DNA of 64,000 nt from Xestospongia muta (GCA_963693285.1 OY848917.1:32933245-32997244); one strand, 5' to 3'. Positions 48,491 through 61,810 are shown, numbered from the stretch's first letter. A program made the numbers and translations. Notes: a model not told the origin generated them from the sequence alone.

Positions 48491-48621
48491 CCTACAGTAA
48501 TTAGTGGGTGATAGCAATATACCATATATTAGTAGCTAAGTAGAAACACGTCTGTCACTTTTCATTCTTCATCAACCTTGTTAAGCCAAGCTTGTAAAAG
48601 GTTTAGCACATAACAGTCAAA

Positions 48622-49116
48622 ATGACTGCCTCTTTTACACAAAGTTCTGACTGGATAAAAAAAGTGAAAATGCGTTTTCACGTACTTGATGCTGACATGA
48701 ATGGTATCCTTGATAATAATGATATTGCTCTTGTGGCTAAACGAGTAGCTGCTTATCGAAATGAAGGTCCAGATACTGAACATTACTATGTTGAATCAAT
48801 TGAATCTGTCTTCATGAAATTGTCTGAAAAACAAGGACTTAATGAAGAGGAGTTTATAGAAAGTGCAAGGAAGTTTGTTTCTCAGCCTGATGCTGAAGTA
48901 CGTGTAAAGGAATTTGCTGATAATGTCTTTGAAATAGTTGATGCCAACAAAGATGGAGTTATATCAAAGGATGAGTACACTCAGTTCTACAGGGCACTTA
49001 ATGCAAGTCAAGAGATGATTGATGGATTTTTTAATACAGCTGACACAAATGGAGATGGCTTCATTAATCGTTCAGAAATTCGAGAAAGTTATGTCAAGTT
49101 CTTTTTCACAGGTTAA
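48622..49116 (+). CDS. EF-hand calcium-binding protein
   Basis: Intact single-exon frame of 164 residues, MTASFTQSSDWIKKVKMRFH at the N-terminus. Three EF-hand loops: DADMNGILDNND (about 25-36, Asp at position 12), DANKDGVISKDE (about 110-121) and DTNGDGFINRSE (about 145-156). The last two have canonical Glu at position 12. The helix between loops 1 and 2 (about 40-100) probably holds a lost fourth EF-hand, giving the four-hand layout of small soluble sarcoplasmic-type Ca2+-binding proteins. No signal peptide or membrane helix, so cytosolic. It is the only copy in the window with both the N-terminal leader and the EF-hands in one frame. Confidence 0.85.
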   Translation: MTASFTQSSDWIKKVKMRFHVLDADMNGILDNNDIALVAKRVAAYRNEGPDTEHYYVESIESVFMKLSEKQGLNEEEFIESARKFVSQPDAEVRVKEFADNVFEIVDANKDGVISKDEYTQFYRALNASQEMIDGFFNTADTNGDGFINRSEIRESYVKFFFTG

Positions 49117-49450
49117 TTCGTTATACCAACAAACTGTGACTCTTGATCTGATATAATGATAATGATACAATTCATATAATGATATTGTATGAACTGTCTT
49201 GATTTTTTCCTAAAAGTAAATAGTTGTTCCACATCCAAAATTTTAATGAAGATAAAGTGTCAATGTATATATCTACTATGTAGGATCCACAGTGAAGAAG
49301 ATGCAGTTTACTTTAGACTTCTAGATATGTGTACTAAATCTAGATCTAGATATGTGTACTAAAGTCAAGTATATTTTAAAAATTGACAAAGACATGTTAC
49401 AATAGTAGCGACATTCTTACTTGATGTAACAGACTAGTTGTTAAAACAAG

Positions 49451-50715
49451 TCATAATATTATATGGATGCAAATGAAAAGGTTTGATATTTAAGTTTACA
49501 TGTCTATCATGTCTATCATTCTTTTAAATGCTCAATTCATAGTTGTTGTTACTGTATGACACTGTATGTATGTATGATATCACATGTTGTTTACACATTA
49601 AATTTTAAAAGGAAAACATTTTAATTTTCTACATTGATAGATTTGTTGTCAAAGGAAAAGGCCCGCTTTCCAATATTGATGAGTCAAAATTTTTATAAAA
49701 TATGTGAAGCATTACTTTTAAGTATTTATTAGGTGAACAGGAACATTATCCAAAGATCCTACTACTTCAAAGAATGGCAGTTGTATCACAGGCAAAAAAT
49801 TGGAAAGGGACATAAATTAGCTGTTCACATTAAAGGACCACATGGAGATTCAAGCAAATAAGAATTCATTATTAGAAAAGGGACCACGTGATAAAATCAC
49901 TAAAGTTGCTCAAAGAAAAAAACAATATATAGATAATTTTTCATTTTAAAGATAATTATTATGAACTTTATACAGTAATTTTTCCGAAGACTGTTTTCTT
50001 ATACAATAATAACAGAGTCAATGTATAATCTAATAAATTCATATAAAATCTAATAAAATTTGACGGAACAATATTTTATTATACTATACTTAGACTTTTA
50101 AGCCAGTCATATGTAAAATTACTTACCTTCATTGTTGTCGTTGTCATCGTTATTATATCTTTCATCTTCAGGTTCCTCTTGCTTATTGTCTACAAAAGGA
50201 TCTTCAGACTCATAAATATGGCAACTCTATACCTTGCAATTCTCGAAAATAATTATTTTCCAACACATCTAAGAAATTCCTAATTTCAGTCTACACTACA
50301 ACCACGTAGATAGTTTAATTGCGAATTATTAGAGTTCGAAATTAGATGCTGAATTTTTAGAAGCTTTACGGTAATCAACAGTTGATACTTGATACACAAG
50401 GAAACTTCTGTATTACTCTCGCTGGGCCAGACGTTCAAGGAAAGGTCACATACAGAAATGTTTTATTTGTTGAGAACTTAGGTGACACTGTTAAATGCTG
50501 GCGTACAAGTTAGAGTATCAGTGAAATGTTGACACACAGGTAAGCACAATTATGTCACATTAATAATGTTTGGATTTCTTGAATATTTTTCCTTGTTTTA
50601 GGAAAGAGCCACATTCATTTTAATTGCTTTCTCGTTAACACTAAATAATAAAGTTACACATTTTAATATTACTATAAAGACATTATATTAATATAGTTAC
50701 ATGTATGCATTTAAG
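49451..50715. other. Intergenic with one exon-like segment
   Basis: On the minus strand 50189-50127 (63 bp) has a good acceptor (TTTTGTAG) and donor (GAAG then GTAAGT) around NKQEEPEDERYNNDDNDNNE. It may belong to an unfound gene. A plus-strand stretch at 49733-49862 (LYHRQKIGKGHKLAVHIKGP) is coding-like but unassigned. Nothing else is seen. Confidence 0.35.
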
Positions 50716-53700
50716 TTAATCTGTAGTTCTTTGCTTCTTTCTTGATGGTTTAGTAAAATTCTCTTTCATTCCTCCTCCTTTTGATTGATATTTGAGGTTA
50801 ATAGGTGTAGACTGTGACCAGGGATTATCAAACTAGAAGACAAACCAATATAGTCACCATCATTACCGAAAAACTCAAAACAAAGTATGCACATTATGGA
50901 AGAATTATTTTGACTAAGTTATTCATGGAGCATAAAATCTAGAAACTGTAATGTCTATATGGTAATACAAACTCTCCTGGACTATGAGGAGCCCAACAAT
51001 TGTCATTAATATTAAGGGTGTCTACTCTATTGAACTAGACCCTCCTACGAGAAGGTTTCAGTAAAGGTCACATTAGAACTTTAATTATGATAAGTGTAAG
51101 TATAAACTTAGAGTCATAAATTGCTTTTAATAGCTAACATCAAACAGCTTCTTTTGCTTCATACAAGTAAGATACTAGCATTGAAATAAAGTTACAACAA
51201 TGTGCTACGTCTTGCAACCTGTGTTATTTAAAATCTGGACAATTGGTCAACTGAAATTATTCAATTATGACCTTTTCTAGACGTTTCTCACATGTCAACA
51301 AAGAGGAGGGTCTAGATTAGGATATCTTTAAGTGTCCAATATACAAGTATAATATACTTAAAATAATATGTGACCACAAAGGAGACATGTCATGTTTTCT
51401 TGCAATACAAGCCAAAAAAACACTAAAGAAGATTGTATATGGAACGTATATTTTTGGATTCAAGGTCACATAAGTTGTCATGTACTTACTGATGTTGTAT
51501 CTTGATCAACAAGGTGAGTATATTTAGTACGGCCAGCACGACCAAAATCTTTGACCTACGTGATCATAATATCACCAACAAATAGTAACTGACGACAAAC
51601 CTGCATAACTTGGGGAAGTACAGTTTTATCAAAATGATCCTCTAAAGTAGGTTCTGCAAAGTTTCTTTTAAACACTTCGTCTTCTTCATCCTAATAAGAG
51701 AAAGAAATTATAACATGTACTTAACAAAATTAGCTTGCTTTATAAGAAAGAATACCTGACAATACAGGAATATACTGTATATTACTACTACATATAACAA
51801 AATTTATACTCACATAAAAATTAAACTTTAATGTTAATATAAATATAAACCAAGTTATATCAAGATGTTCAAAGAACTACAGCAATGATGCTATTGGAGT
51901 GACTTTAGGATATACATTAAGAAAGTTTAAATAGAATTAAACTCATATCATCTATCATCTATGTACACAAACTTCAATTGTGATAAAAATAGATAAATTC
52001 TAATATAACAATGGATACTTCTTATATAATCCCTTGATAATGCTCACCAAATAGAAGACACCTCTGTGAAAATATTTCTGTAAAAACTTGTAAGTTCCTT
52101 TATTTTGTTGGTTTGTGACAACACGAGGATTTGATTTGAGCCAAGACTGTCTTTCATCTTCAGTCATATTACGAATGCGTTCAAGCTCTTCTTTCTCTTT
52201 ACGCCGACTATAGACAAAGGTTACCATAGTAACAATAGATAAAAGATAACTTTTATATTAACATACTTTTCAATTTCTTCTCTATCTCTTTTGATTCTCT
52301 GTAACTCTCTCACTTTCCATGCCTCATATTCTTCCTCTTCATTTTCTTCATCAGTGTTGACTACTTCCTCCAATGTATCAACTAATAAAACACGAATCAA
52401 AAAATTATTAAATGTAAATCAATTTGTACACTAAATTTGATAGTACTATAATTATGATGCAATTAGTATTTTAAGGACATATGATGATTTGCTCGATCCT
52501 ATTTATCAAGCAATTGCCTTTGTTACTTGTGGCAACTTCAGAATTTTATCAACACCTAGTTGAAGTGTATGAGAGAAACAAGGTAACTTGGTCCAATCAA
52601 GTTCTCTAGCAGCAGCAGATATATTTCTCCCATTATCTGTTGTAATGGCAGATATATTTTGTTCGGTAAGATCCCATTCTTGTATGATGTTTCTAAGTTC
52701 ATCTTCTTCTATGTTGGCAATGTGACTTGGGAAACTCTTTTGTTATAAGTAAATGATGCTTCATTTTAAAAGCGTCATTGATGTACTGGGCTGTAATTTC
52801 TTGTATAGGCATGATTTGCTTGTGAAGTGGACAGAGCGGTTGTCATTGCAAATGATGATGAGCTAGAGAGTTCTTTCTTAACTTTGGCTGTCACACCATC
52901 AAACAGTTGAGGAAGATATTTTGTTGTTAAAGTTTTTCTTGATGGTGGTTCATTTCTAGGCTCAATGGTATGTAAAAGGTGTCGAAAACCTTTATCGTCA
53001 ACAGTATCAAGTGGTTGTAAATCTTTAGCTATAAAATAGTACGCAGCATCTTTAAACCTATTCCGCTTAGGTGAAGCAGTAGAAATTTTTGTGTAGCATT
53101 CACAGCTTGAAAAATTGTAGACTGAGATGTGCTTGTAGACTGTTTGGAGCTCTTGTCAGCAGGCAGAGATTCATAAGCACTTTTATAGTGTTCTTTCAGG
53201 TGGAATTGAAGGTTAGTGGTATTTCCAGAAAACTTGATTGTTATAAACCAAAGTTTACAAGTGACATTTTTTCTGTCATTCTTCTTTCCAAGTATTTCCC
53301 CATTCTTAGCTGGGAAGCCAAAGTGTTTCCACACTTGGCTTTTATTTCCTTCTAATGGAAGAAGCTCTTGAGTAGCCATTTACTTTGAAGATTTAAAATA
53401 CCAGCTGTCATAACAATGTGTCAATTACAAAACAAACATGTGGTTGCACATGTTTGTGCAATGCACAATGCAAACACATGTTTACTATCGTGATAGTTAA
53501 TAAAACATTGTCGTATAATGATAGCTAAAAAACTATCGCAATATATTCACTATCAATACTATTGCACAGGCCTAGTATTTTTAGCTATCATTGTTTAGCA
53601 TTTTAATGTAGTATATGTATCCTGATAATAACTTAGAAGCTGAGTTATTGTAGTTCCCCGAGTAAGTGCCCATGGGCGCTTACAGTTCATTTGGAATGTG

Positions 53701-56700
53701 AAAGGGGTGGGTGCTTACACATGATTTTTAAAAAACGCCTTCTAGTAAGCGCCCACTATGAATAATTAATTAACCATGATTTTCCGTATTGTATGGTGTA
53801 GAATTTGAAGCTTTCGAGGCTCTTAGAACTCACCCAGAGTACAATGTATCTGCTATAGCAAAGAAGTATGGTGTAGGCAGAAAGCGTATTAGAGAATGGG
53901 ATAAGCAGTTTGACAAGCTTCTCGACTCACAATAATGATACACTGTACAGTCAAGGACAAAAGGAGAAGATCTTCCATTGAGCAAGGTGGTTTAGAAGTG
54001 CTTTGTGAACTGACCTTTTCAATCCCAAATGGAACAAAAGACAATGAGACTATAATGCCTAAACTTAGAAAATTGCTAGCCTAACTTATTTGTCTTTGCT
54101 CAACATGTGATAATAACCACAATAACCACAAATCTAAGAGGGTGGGATGTGGGTGGGTGCTTGCATGAAAAAATTGACATTTTCCTTTAAGGACAAAAAT
54201 ATGGGGGTGGGCGCTTGCTCGGGGAACTACAGTATTCATTATTGTTTTGTATGGCTCTGTATTGTAATATAGCAATTACATACTTAATTAAAGGGATTAC
54301 CTCCTTGCTCTTGTTGTAGTTCATGAGCAATAGCTTCTGCTATCATGCGATTACTTTCTTTCTTTCTTTTTTCTGCTGCTATCTTTTTCTCCTTTTCTTG
54401 TTTGCGTGCTTCATCTTCTTGTACAGCAACATCTTTAATTGTCACTCTATCAGTTCTACAGTACATAAAACCAGTATAGTCAGACCAACTATCTCATTTG
54501 TTGTATGTATATGACCTCAGAAATTAATGTCTTAAAAATAAAGTCACTGTGGAGAATATTTTTATATGTATTTTAGCAGAGTCTGTAAACTAAGTGTTAC
54601 TAAAATGATCACATATGAAGTAATTAGTACAACAAATCCATTTTACATAATGTCAATACAATGTTTAGCTCTGTCTGATTCAAGTTACAAAGGGAATGAT
54701 TAGCTACAGGGACCAACTATGACTCTGCCATCATTGATGCAACAAAATTAGTTTGTGCAGAAATGCACCAAAATAAGAAGTTCACCAAATAATAATTTCA
54801 TAAGCAACTTATTAAAGGCAAATAATCATGAATTAGTTATTCATTTAGAAATTTAAGGAATGGTTAGTTTCTATAGAGTAATTATGGTAATGTGTTAACG
54901 TACATACAATGTACTAATATTATAATGTCAATAGTGAAGTAGATGAAATCACTTACTTTCTAACAAATACAGGTTTTAAACGTGGACCAAGTTCATCTTC
55001 AGAGTCACTGTATTCTTCATATTCTGATGACTAAAGAGAGATCATAATATACATAGACAAAGTGTGGGTGTGGCTTACCTCTTCTTCACTCTCTCTCTTC
55101 TTAATAACTGTTTCTTCTTCTTCATCCATCACATCCAGTATTTCCTTTTATGGAGATTAAGTAATTGTATGTTTGTCACGCTATTAATTAATTAATTATT
55201 AATTAAGATTACATTACTTTGTTTAAAAGAAGTACTCATTCAAGAATTTTTCTATGTCACATTTCATTATACAAACCTTTTTGTTATCAGTATATGAATG
55301 CTACAAACATGTACATGTATCATTCTATAATGTTAGAGCTATGTATGTAGATATAGCTAAAATGTTTGTCGCAATATATACAGTACATGTATTAATGACT
55401 CTAGTTAGTACGTATATAGTACCTCTTGTTGTCGTTGTAATGCTTTTTCTTTCATTAGTTCTCTCCTTTTGTCAATAGCCTATTAAAAAAGTATATTAAA
55501 TAGACATACAGAAATCAATACATTTCAGCTCAAGAGATAAATTATTGTATACAAATTTAAAACTATTTTCTGGTAATTTCTCTAAGAAATTTAAGGGCAT
55601 GGCCATATTAATTATTAAAACATTGTCACCATTGACTCAAAGCAGTTTCTTCAATATGAAATGTCTGACTATTTTACACCCTGGTAGCTTCTCATAGCAA
55701 TAATATACTTAATAGTATAATATAACTTGCTAAAAATAAATAAGGATCTTTAAAGACATGTGTATCATTCTTAATGTTTACTGCTTGTGATCCTAAATGA
55801 CTTATGTAAGAATAATTATTACTAAAAACAAATGGTATAGACATGAATTAACAATATTATAGAGAATCCAACTTTTTGTATACCAACATACAATAAAAAT
55901 ATAATAAAAAATTATAACTTACTTGATCATCTTCTTCTTCACTATCTTCACTATAATATGAACAAAATGAACATAATAAACAGTATTACTATTAGTATAT
56001 AACAAAGTGATATAACAGTGAGGAGAATGTACAGAGTCAGTACAGACTATTTTAGAGGCTGGCAAACTCTGTAATTCACAATTTTTTTTCCTGATTCTTA
56101 AAATATTCATCATCTAATTCAACAAGCGCAGATTTGCAAACTTCAAATAACTCCATTATACAGTGCATTATATAAAATCACATAATACTAAAGGATGTAT
56201 ACTTAATCACAAAATAATGCAATAATGGTACATTAGTATGACGTACCTTTCATCATCAGAGTCTATTAAAATATAACGACGTTCCTCTACTGGCTCCTCT
56301 TTCTTGTCCCTTTCAATCACCTCCACATCTTTCTCTGTCTCCATCTCTTCCTCCTCATGCTCCTCCTCCTCCTGTTCATTATCACTATCATCTTGGAACA
56401 TTGCTTGAGGTTCCTCAATATATCGCTGATGTCTAATGTATTATAAAGTAACAAATAACAATTAATAATTAATTATAAAAATTAATATATCATATAATAA
56501 TAATAATATAATAATGCTATATCAGGTCTGTTAACAAGTTAAAGTTTAACTTATAGATTGTGTGTAGAAGACATGGCTATAGAGTGTATCTATTAAACAG
56601 ACTGCCCATTCAGGAGAGGCTCCATTGTATCACTAACTATTATACCATCATTCTCTTAAATCATAATAACGGTTTTAGGCTTAATGATATCTATATACTC

Positions 56701-57799
56701 ACCATGCTCTATAGAACCTATTTTATACATGTACATGTATGTCCATGCTTTATTTCTTACCCATTCTCTCGAGTTGGAGCTCTTTCTCTCAATCTTAGTA
56801 ATCTCCTATCTCTAGTTAAGTCATGTTCATTATACATTGAGGTTTCACGGACTGGTTGTTGTTGTGGTACATTATCCTCCTCTTCACTGCTACTAGACTC
56901 ATCACTACTTGATTCTTGAGCATATGCTGGTCTCTTGCCCGATATATAACGGGTCACTTTGACCTTTTCCATACGAAGTTCACCTAATATATATACATAA
57001 TGATTACTTATCCATTGTATTGTCAGTGGGTGTGGTTTATTCTACACACAGTGTTAGTATAGTATTATTGCTCTTAGAAAGGAAGAGTAATATGCATACT
57101 AAAACATGTTCTCATGGAATGTAATTAATAGTTAACACAACGTGGGCAATACAATGGGTGGGGCATATTATATTATATTCAAAAATCACATGTGTGAAGA
57201 TGTCTTGAGTTATATTATGCATTGTTTGTAGTCATAGACTTATCCTCTATTCCCAAAGTCTTATTTAAATCTGATTCCTGTGCTGTTTCTTAGCATGAAA
57301 CTATCGGCCATTTTGTAGGCATGTTCGTGGTATTTAAAGTAAGCATTTTCTATGCAGTATGAATAACCATTACTATTTATAAGTAACACAAACATATACT
57401 ACATAACTGCTGGAGTAAATGGTATGGCAGAATGGTTTGACACATATATATCATCAGATCCTTTTTCTCTAAGCAAAGAGGTAGTAACCCTAACTAGTGG
57501 TAATGTTTATATCAATTTAACATTAAGAACTATTTAGATCATTACAAAAACAATACAGTTTGTCTATTGTATCACGATATAGAACTGATAGTCAGTTTGA
57601 AAACTCATATCGTCTACACATGATGCTCACTTGTTGACTCTTCAGTCTGGGGACGTGACACTTATTTTGGTGACATATAAATCACTTGTTATGTCTCTTA
57701 TCTAGTTAATTTCTTAAAAATGACCTTACCTTTTTCATTTCTGACCGGTACAGCTCCAGCTGTAGACAGGACTTGACTAGCTACTCTACTATCAGCCAT
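50716..57799 (-). CDS. MFAP1: Microfibrillar-associated protein 1 (spliceosomal MFAP1)
   Basis: Thirteen exons with consistent phase: 57799-57730, 56983-56761, 56432-56247, 55950-55923, 55479-55423, 55144-55079, 55030-54957, 54455-54301, 52381-52267, 52207-52048, 51690-51601, 51555-51490, 50832-50716. CDS 1407 nt, 468 residues (human about 439). Recognised by [13 protein letters not shown] near the N-terminus, [14 protein letters not shown], a long Glu/Asp-rich middle, [12 protein letters not shown] plus [54 protein letters not shown] and [23 protein letters not shown]1 is a nuclear component of the pre-mRNA splicing B complex that works with PRP38 and the tri-snRNP. The name reflects an old mis-assignment to microfibrils. 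The start is clear; the last exon ends KKQRTTD. The 1.9-kb intron 8 carries two transposon remnants; other introns are mostly 40-840 bp. Confidence 0.95.
52440..53379 (-). pseudogene. hAT (ZBED-type) transposase remnant in MFAP1 intron
   Basis: Starts [20 protein letters not shown] with a BED zinc finger ([25 protein letters not shown]). The second zinc Cys of CxxC is replaced by Trp. It continues in other frames with [19 protein letters not shown] and, near 52500-52680, [20 protein letters not shown] and [15 protein letters not shown], typical ZBED/hAT catalytic-domain motifs. Frameshifts and stops interrupt it and the C-terminal dimerisation part is missing. Same strand as MFAP1, inside intron 52382-54300. 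Confidence 0.8.
53651..54229. mobile_element. TIR element with small HTH frame, in MFAP1 intron
   Basis: Ends are TAGTTCCCCGAGTAAGTGCCC and the inverse of TAGTTCCCCGAGCAAGCGCCC, a good TIR; the outer TA may be the target duplication. In the middle (53799-53933, plus) a short frame reads [40 protein letters not shown] and stops at 53934. This is a helix-turn-helix like those of pogo/CENP-B-type transposases. A rearranged relative lies at 31461-31936. 579 bp, nonautonomous. Confidence 0.75.
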
Positions 57800-57901
57800 T
57801 CTCTATTTAAAGAAGAATGTGCTCTCAAATAAGGTGTGGTTAACAACGAGTGGGTGTGGTCACGTAATTTTTGAGCATAATCTGTTAATTAAACTTACGA
57901 C
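57800..57901. promoter_or_regulatory. MFAP1 upstream region
   Basis: Short segment between the MFAP1 start and a hAT fragment. No TATA box is evident. It presumably contains the 5' UTR and part of the promoter; this is positional inference only. Confidence 0.35.
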
Positions 57902-58087
57902 TTGGTGTGTGCGTGCGTACTTGAGTACTTAAAATCTCAATATGAAGGCTCGGAATATTTGTCACAAGTACTTATCATAGCAAAGCTTATCTTGGTTGTG
58001 CCAGCCACTAATGTAATAAGTGAGACTGTGAGAGATCCCTCAGGAGGAGTGCCATTAGTCGGAGAAAGTTATCCCTTTAATTTTTAA
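57902..58087 (+). pseudogene. hAT C-terminal dimerisation fragment
   Basis: Encodes SQVLIIAKLILVVPATNVIS followed by Glu, matching the hAT dimerisation start (iakLiL.lPaTna.sErsFS). It then diverges before the expected FSALRR. Truncated at both ends. Same broad family as the transposase at 314-1606. Confidence 0.65.
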
Positions 58088-58389
58088 CTCTTTTGTTCAA
58101 TAATGGTCCACGCATGCGTAAACTTATAGACGTGTATTCATGTGAATAAAATTATAGCCATGCTGTTTTAAATGGTATTACAGCCTCCTGGTATCACCAA
58201 CACAGCTAGCAATTGCTATACTAGTAGTGTCCTTCAGTGTCTGATGAATCACCATGTTTTCTTCAGAATTCCTGCAATCAACCAGCAAACATACATGTTG
58301 TGAATGTACAAAGTTAGGTATAATATACATATTGTAAATTTAAAGTTCAAAAAAATTCAAATTAATACAAACTTATGCTGGTACACTGG

Positions 58390-59095
58390 AGTAGGTTTAC
58401 TGAAGGTATTACTAAACTTATACAGCATGTAGCAGTGGTACAACAACACTTGTTAAAACTCTATCGAGTAAAAGAGAAAAATACAATAAACATCAGAGCT
58501 TATTATTGAACACAAGTACTCATGAATCATTTGTTCCTGGTAGATGCCAAAATGTTCATGAGTATTACATTCAACTAGTCGATAATTTAACTGAATTATT
58601 TGATGCAAAGTAAGGCCTTGTATGACATTTTAAACGTTTATTATTGACTACAGGACAAAACAATTAGTAGAACAGAACGTTTTTATGACTAAATAGAAAC
58701 AAGTTGCAATAAGTAATATTTTTATTAGCTATTTAAATGGTATGCACCTATAACACAGTTAATTGACAAGATCATTCATAGATTTTTCCCTAAGTTTAAT
58801 ATGATATGAATTTAGGTATGGAAGCTGTGATAAATGTTTAGACTATTCATGTAACAAAACATGTCAACCTTTATTTATTAACATAACAAATGCTTCGACA
58901 TCATTAGCCAAACATATTGTAACTAATGACATTATAACATCAATTGTTATGTTTAATAGAAATAATGCCAAGTTGTTCGAGTACAGGTATAAACATTAGA
59001 TAAGATGTATGTAGCTGTACAAGAAAACACATACGTCTGTATATTAACATTGTATGTATGTTTATTTGTATCACATACAGAAAACTACATTAAAA
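58390..59095 (+). CDS. Unidentified spliced gene fragment, Cys-containing
   Basis: One exon (open from about 58420 to 58609) ends STHESFVPGRCQNVHEYYIQ, LVDNLTELFDA and a GTAAGG donor in phase 2. The next (58817-58985) begins after TTTAG with KYGSCDKCLDYSCNKTCQPL, continues FINITNASTSLAKHIV, and ends FEYR at GTATAA, phase 2. A third piece from 59081 closes KLH and stop. Phases agree, which argues for a real gene or a recent pseudogene. No family recognised. An overlapping second frame over 58390-58495 (FTEGITKLIQHVAVVQQHLL) suggests a frameshift or another exon boundary. Confidence 0.4.
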
Positions 59096-61810
59096 GTAGG
59101 TAGTTCCATTTCCAAACTTCTGGGGATAAAGAAATATCAGAATAGCCACTACTCTTTATTTATATGCTCCACAGAAAACAATACTTGCAGGTAATATTAA
59201 TAGAAATAACACATTGTCTATGTCATCCATTATATGTCTCACTACAATAGACTAACTAACAGATGAGGTGTGTGTATATGTGTATACTATATGGTCAGTC
59301 TAAAGAAAGATGCAAAAGTTTGTGGAGGCTGTTTTAAAGAAACTGTTGAATGGATACAGTGTGATTCCTGACTACAATGGATGTATTTTACATGTACTAT
59401 TCAAAAAAAGAAATGCAATGCAATAACTGATAACTACATTTATCAATTCTGTAATGCTGACTGAGCATGACACTAAATAGTATAGATGTCTGCTTGTATC
59501 TAAATATTTGTCTTATTGTGTTCACTTCATATTACTAATGTAAATATCATTGTCTCTTTTTTATGTTACAACAAATAAAAATCCTTACCCAAACACTCTA
59601 TCAATCCACAAATGTAACTTCAGCTCAGGTGAGAGAATGCACTAAAAAATTAAAGGAAGGGTTAAAATTTGAATACGGCTAGTGCTGTCCTCAGGAGGGT
59701 CATATTACGATCTAATATGACACAGGTACCACTAAACCAAATTATGGTACCTTATGCCCACAAAGAAAATTTGATTGTATTTCACTATAAAGACGTTGCC
59801 AAAGATTTTGTAGCATGTCATGATCACGAATGCTATATAACTCCAGTGTCTGTGTGGGAATTTTGCCAACTACTGTCAACAGTCATAGCCAACAATAAAT
59901 ACTTGGTTTTATTTTGCAACTTTTTCCAACTCAAAGAGATAACTAAATCCGTAAAAATATTCATCTCATTTCATTGCTTATCATCTTGGGACATTTTTAT
60001 CATGACACTGTACCACTGAATGCATTTAGACTGGAGACACTGGCAAAAATTAAAAAGAAATAAAACAACCTATCAGATGATATAATTGACTTCAGAAGTA
60101 CTAACATACAGGATTACATAACAAAAGAAACATAGCAACCATTACAACAACTAGATAAGATGGTATTACAGTGAATTATGATCATTATTAATACAAAACT
60201 ACAGTAAGTACTAAATGTCTTGAATGGATGTACTCTCATTGCCAACTATCTACAACACACAGAAATATGATAAAATGTGATGACTCTGTAGATGGTTTCA
60301 CTGGTAAGTATATTAATTGTATATACACTACAATAGATATAATAGGTAAGGTCTTTTGTGAAAAGTGCAACAGGTAAAGAAACAAAACACACTGTTTCTG
60401 TCTGGCATATAACTGATAATAACTTATCAAAGACTTCGTTCTTCATTTACTTAAACGCTTGCACCATTATTACAAAATGGCTTTATAGAATTATTCATAA
60501 ACGTGTTGGGAAAGGCTTTCTAAAATTCTAAAGTTGTTTTTACAATTAGAGCTGAGAAAAGTGTACTTTGTCCAAGATTCTCTTCGACATCATTATTCTG
60601 AACTATAATACAATATGAATACACTATAAATTATAAATAAGAGTAAATTATTTGGCTTCTGACTTCCTGTACACCACCAAATTATTTTCCTTTATGTTTA
60701 GTGTTTGGGGGCGGGGTACACAGGAATCAGTTTAAATTTATTAAATAGCAATTGACGTATGCACTTCCTCTGCCCAAAAAGTACTGCAATTTAACAAATA
60801 TATTACTATCAGGTTATGGTTGACTTCCTCAAAACTCTTGACCATATAACCATCTTTTTTCAGTATCTCAAGGCATGCACAAAATGTTGCATTAAAAGCA
60901 GTGACTAACAAATACAATAACAAGTTATGAAGTCATTCTTTTAAATAGTATTATTTTAATTTTAGTATTAGTTTCAGTTAGTGCCAAAACAAACTCTTAC
61001 TTGTCAATTCATTTCTATTTGACATTCTAATATGTGCTGGTGAAGGCTACAATATTATCATGCTTATATCTGCTATGCCAGGGGCACCAAAGTTATTTAA
61101 GAGGTATTCAAGAAGAACATACAGTTGAGTGACCTCATAGACTTCTGGTGGTTAACTAGGCTAGTACATGCACTAATTGAAGCAAATTCTTATCCCACTA
61201 TGCATATGAAGATTTGGGATAAAACAAAGCAGTTGATACATATGTACACCACAGCTTGCTAAACACGAAGTAGATGATATTATGAATACTGAAACTGTAA
61301 AATGATATGACTTGACAAAAATATAGATTATAGATGGCATAAAAGATGACAACAGCTAATGTCAGATTAATGTACTCATCAGGTAGTATTTGGTATGCCT
61401 GATAATATTTACTACCTATCATACTATGACCCGTGTGTCAACACACATATCAGATGTTTCTCATAACAGACAGCTAACTTCCCTGTTTATATGTCACTGT
61501 TAAGATTAATTATATTATTTATACAAATAATTTGTATCTTACATTGGGTGGAACATTATATTATTAAGGATTCTTAAATTATTGCCAATTAGTTACTCTA
61601 CAATTTGTTCCATTGTAATTGGATACCTAATAACAAACTATATAAGGAGTAATTCATGTGTACTCTAGACTCCACAATAACCCACCCATGTGTAATTATA
61701 TATAGTTTTATTAAGTAAGCAGTTCACTTTTCAGCCTTCAATATAGCTGTAGTCTACTAAAAATCAAGTTGTGTTTCTTAAACATTTGACTTAATTTCAC
61801 TCTGTTACCC
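59096..61810. other. Mostly non-coding, scattered fragments
   Basis: 59295-59400 (plus) has VCGGCFKETVEWIQCDS, a stop, then QWMYFTC, like a decayed PHD zinc finger. 59669-60019 is a 116-codon frame (VPYAHKENLIVFHYKDVAKD) without a recognised domain. 60741-60923 (minus) is a short frame of no known family. The last 300 bp before 61811 should hold the integrin promoter, but no clear core element is seen. Confidence 0.4.

Larger units (their letters stand above)
46815..49450 (+). repeat. 1.67-kb tandem duplication carrying EF-hand genes
   Basis: Two direct copies, offset 1671 bp (starts 46951 and 48622). They include about 130 bp of shared 5' flank (AATTAATGGGTGATA onward), the whole gene and about 300 bp of 3' flank. 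The same 5' flank also precedes the deleted copy at 14-290. Confidence 0.9.
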
